From Chloroflexota bacterium (GTDB lineage Bacteria > Chloroflexota > Anaerolineae > Anaerolineales > Villigracilaceae), in NCBI GenBank assembly GCA_021796315.1, contig JAJYOH010000431.1, forward strand, positions 1 to 5,450: DNA of 5,450 nt, in the 5' to 3' direction. A program made the position numbers and the translations under genes. Positions 5,384-5,450 of the stretch are shown here, one piece after another. Numbering within the stretch: position 1 is the stretch's first letter; each line of letters starts with the position of its first letter. Under the pieces are notes generated by a model. It ran no database searches and was not told where the DNA came from. It saw nothing but the letters and a program-made list of their open reading frames with translations.

Positions 5384-5450
5384 AGCCAAAGAATTCTATA
5401 CGCTCAACGATGCCATATCATAGTCCGTGCTACAGTCCAATGATGCGACG

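Larger units (their letters stand above)
724..5450 (+). mobile_element. Integron gene-cassette array (CALIN-like, no integrase in window)
   Basis: Six same-strand genes are interrupted by palindromic sites that begin with RYYYAAC-like boxes and end with GTTGGGC, the layout of integron attC sites. Taking the cut as G^TTGGGC, the cassettes run about 725-1448, 1449-2221, 2222-3017, 3018-4775 and 4776-5377, with a further cassette starting at the right edge. The units are one-gene modules except 3018-4775, which holds two. The products are unrelated and mostly membrane or exported proteins of unknown function, as is usual for chromosomal integron cassettes. The sites resemble one another closely at the right arm, as in sedentary integrons. 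The left boundary is uncertain because the attI-like core is weak. No intI, transposase or inverted-repeat boundary was seen. Confidence 0.75.

Noticed and set aside
5410..5450. ATG opening a frame that runs off the right edge
   Set aside because: Only 13 codons are visible and no Shine-Dalgarno precedes it; it could be the start of the next cassette gene, but nothing supports this yet.
724..5450. CRISPR array or insertion sequence
   Set aside because: The repeats are about 0.7-1.8 kb apart with genes between them, and there is no transposase, terminal inverted repeat or target duplication.

Overview
The window looks like chromosomal DNA of a Gram-negative-like environmental bacterium. The best guess is Chloroflexota (Anaerolineae). 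The base for this guess is a NarL-type response regulator of a style common in that group, a lipoprotein with a Pro/Thr/Asn spacer typical of its secreted proteins, and moderate GC. The assignment is inference; no rRNA or marker gene is present.

Left flank (1-581): the C-terminal part of a LuxR/NarL-family response regulator. Its receiver is cut off by an in-frame stop at 12-14, so the N-terminus is frameshifted or lies in another frame beyond the edge. Positions 582-794 hold no gene. They contain a possible extended -10 promoter (626-634) and one isolated integron-type core site, GTTAGGT (724-730), that could be the right end of an attI.

Main body (about 724-5450): six genes, all on the + strand, separated by short imperfect palindromes that I read as attC recombination sites of an integron gene-cassette array. 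Three sites (1399-1454, 2170-2227, 2967-3023) are compact (56-58 bp). They share a CGCTTCGCG apex, a TCTGTCC(G/A)CA(A/G)G-type right arm and an identical GTTGGGC end box. A longer site (4682-4781) has the same GTTGGGC end and a GCGTTC/GAACGC inner arm. A decayed relative lies near 5251-5383, and a questionable 45-bp candidate lies at 3775-3819. No integrase gene is visible, so within this window the array is a cluster of attC sites lacking an integrase (CALIN-like); intI could lie further left.

The cassettes carry, in order: an exported or membrane-anchored protein of unknown function; a zinc-ribbon protein; a six-helix membrane protein; a YdjM-type membrane-bound putative metal-dependent hydrolase and a lipoprotein with a concanavalin-A-like domain (apparently one long two-gene cassette); and a small four-helix membrane protein. 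Five of the six products are membrane-bound or exported. Five genes have a convincing Shine-Dalgarno sequence, so each can be translated independently, while transcription probably reads through from upstream. The genes do not form an obvious pathway. What unites them is the recombination-site architecture, as expected for a sedentary chromosomal integron.
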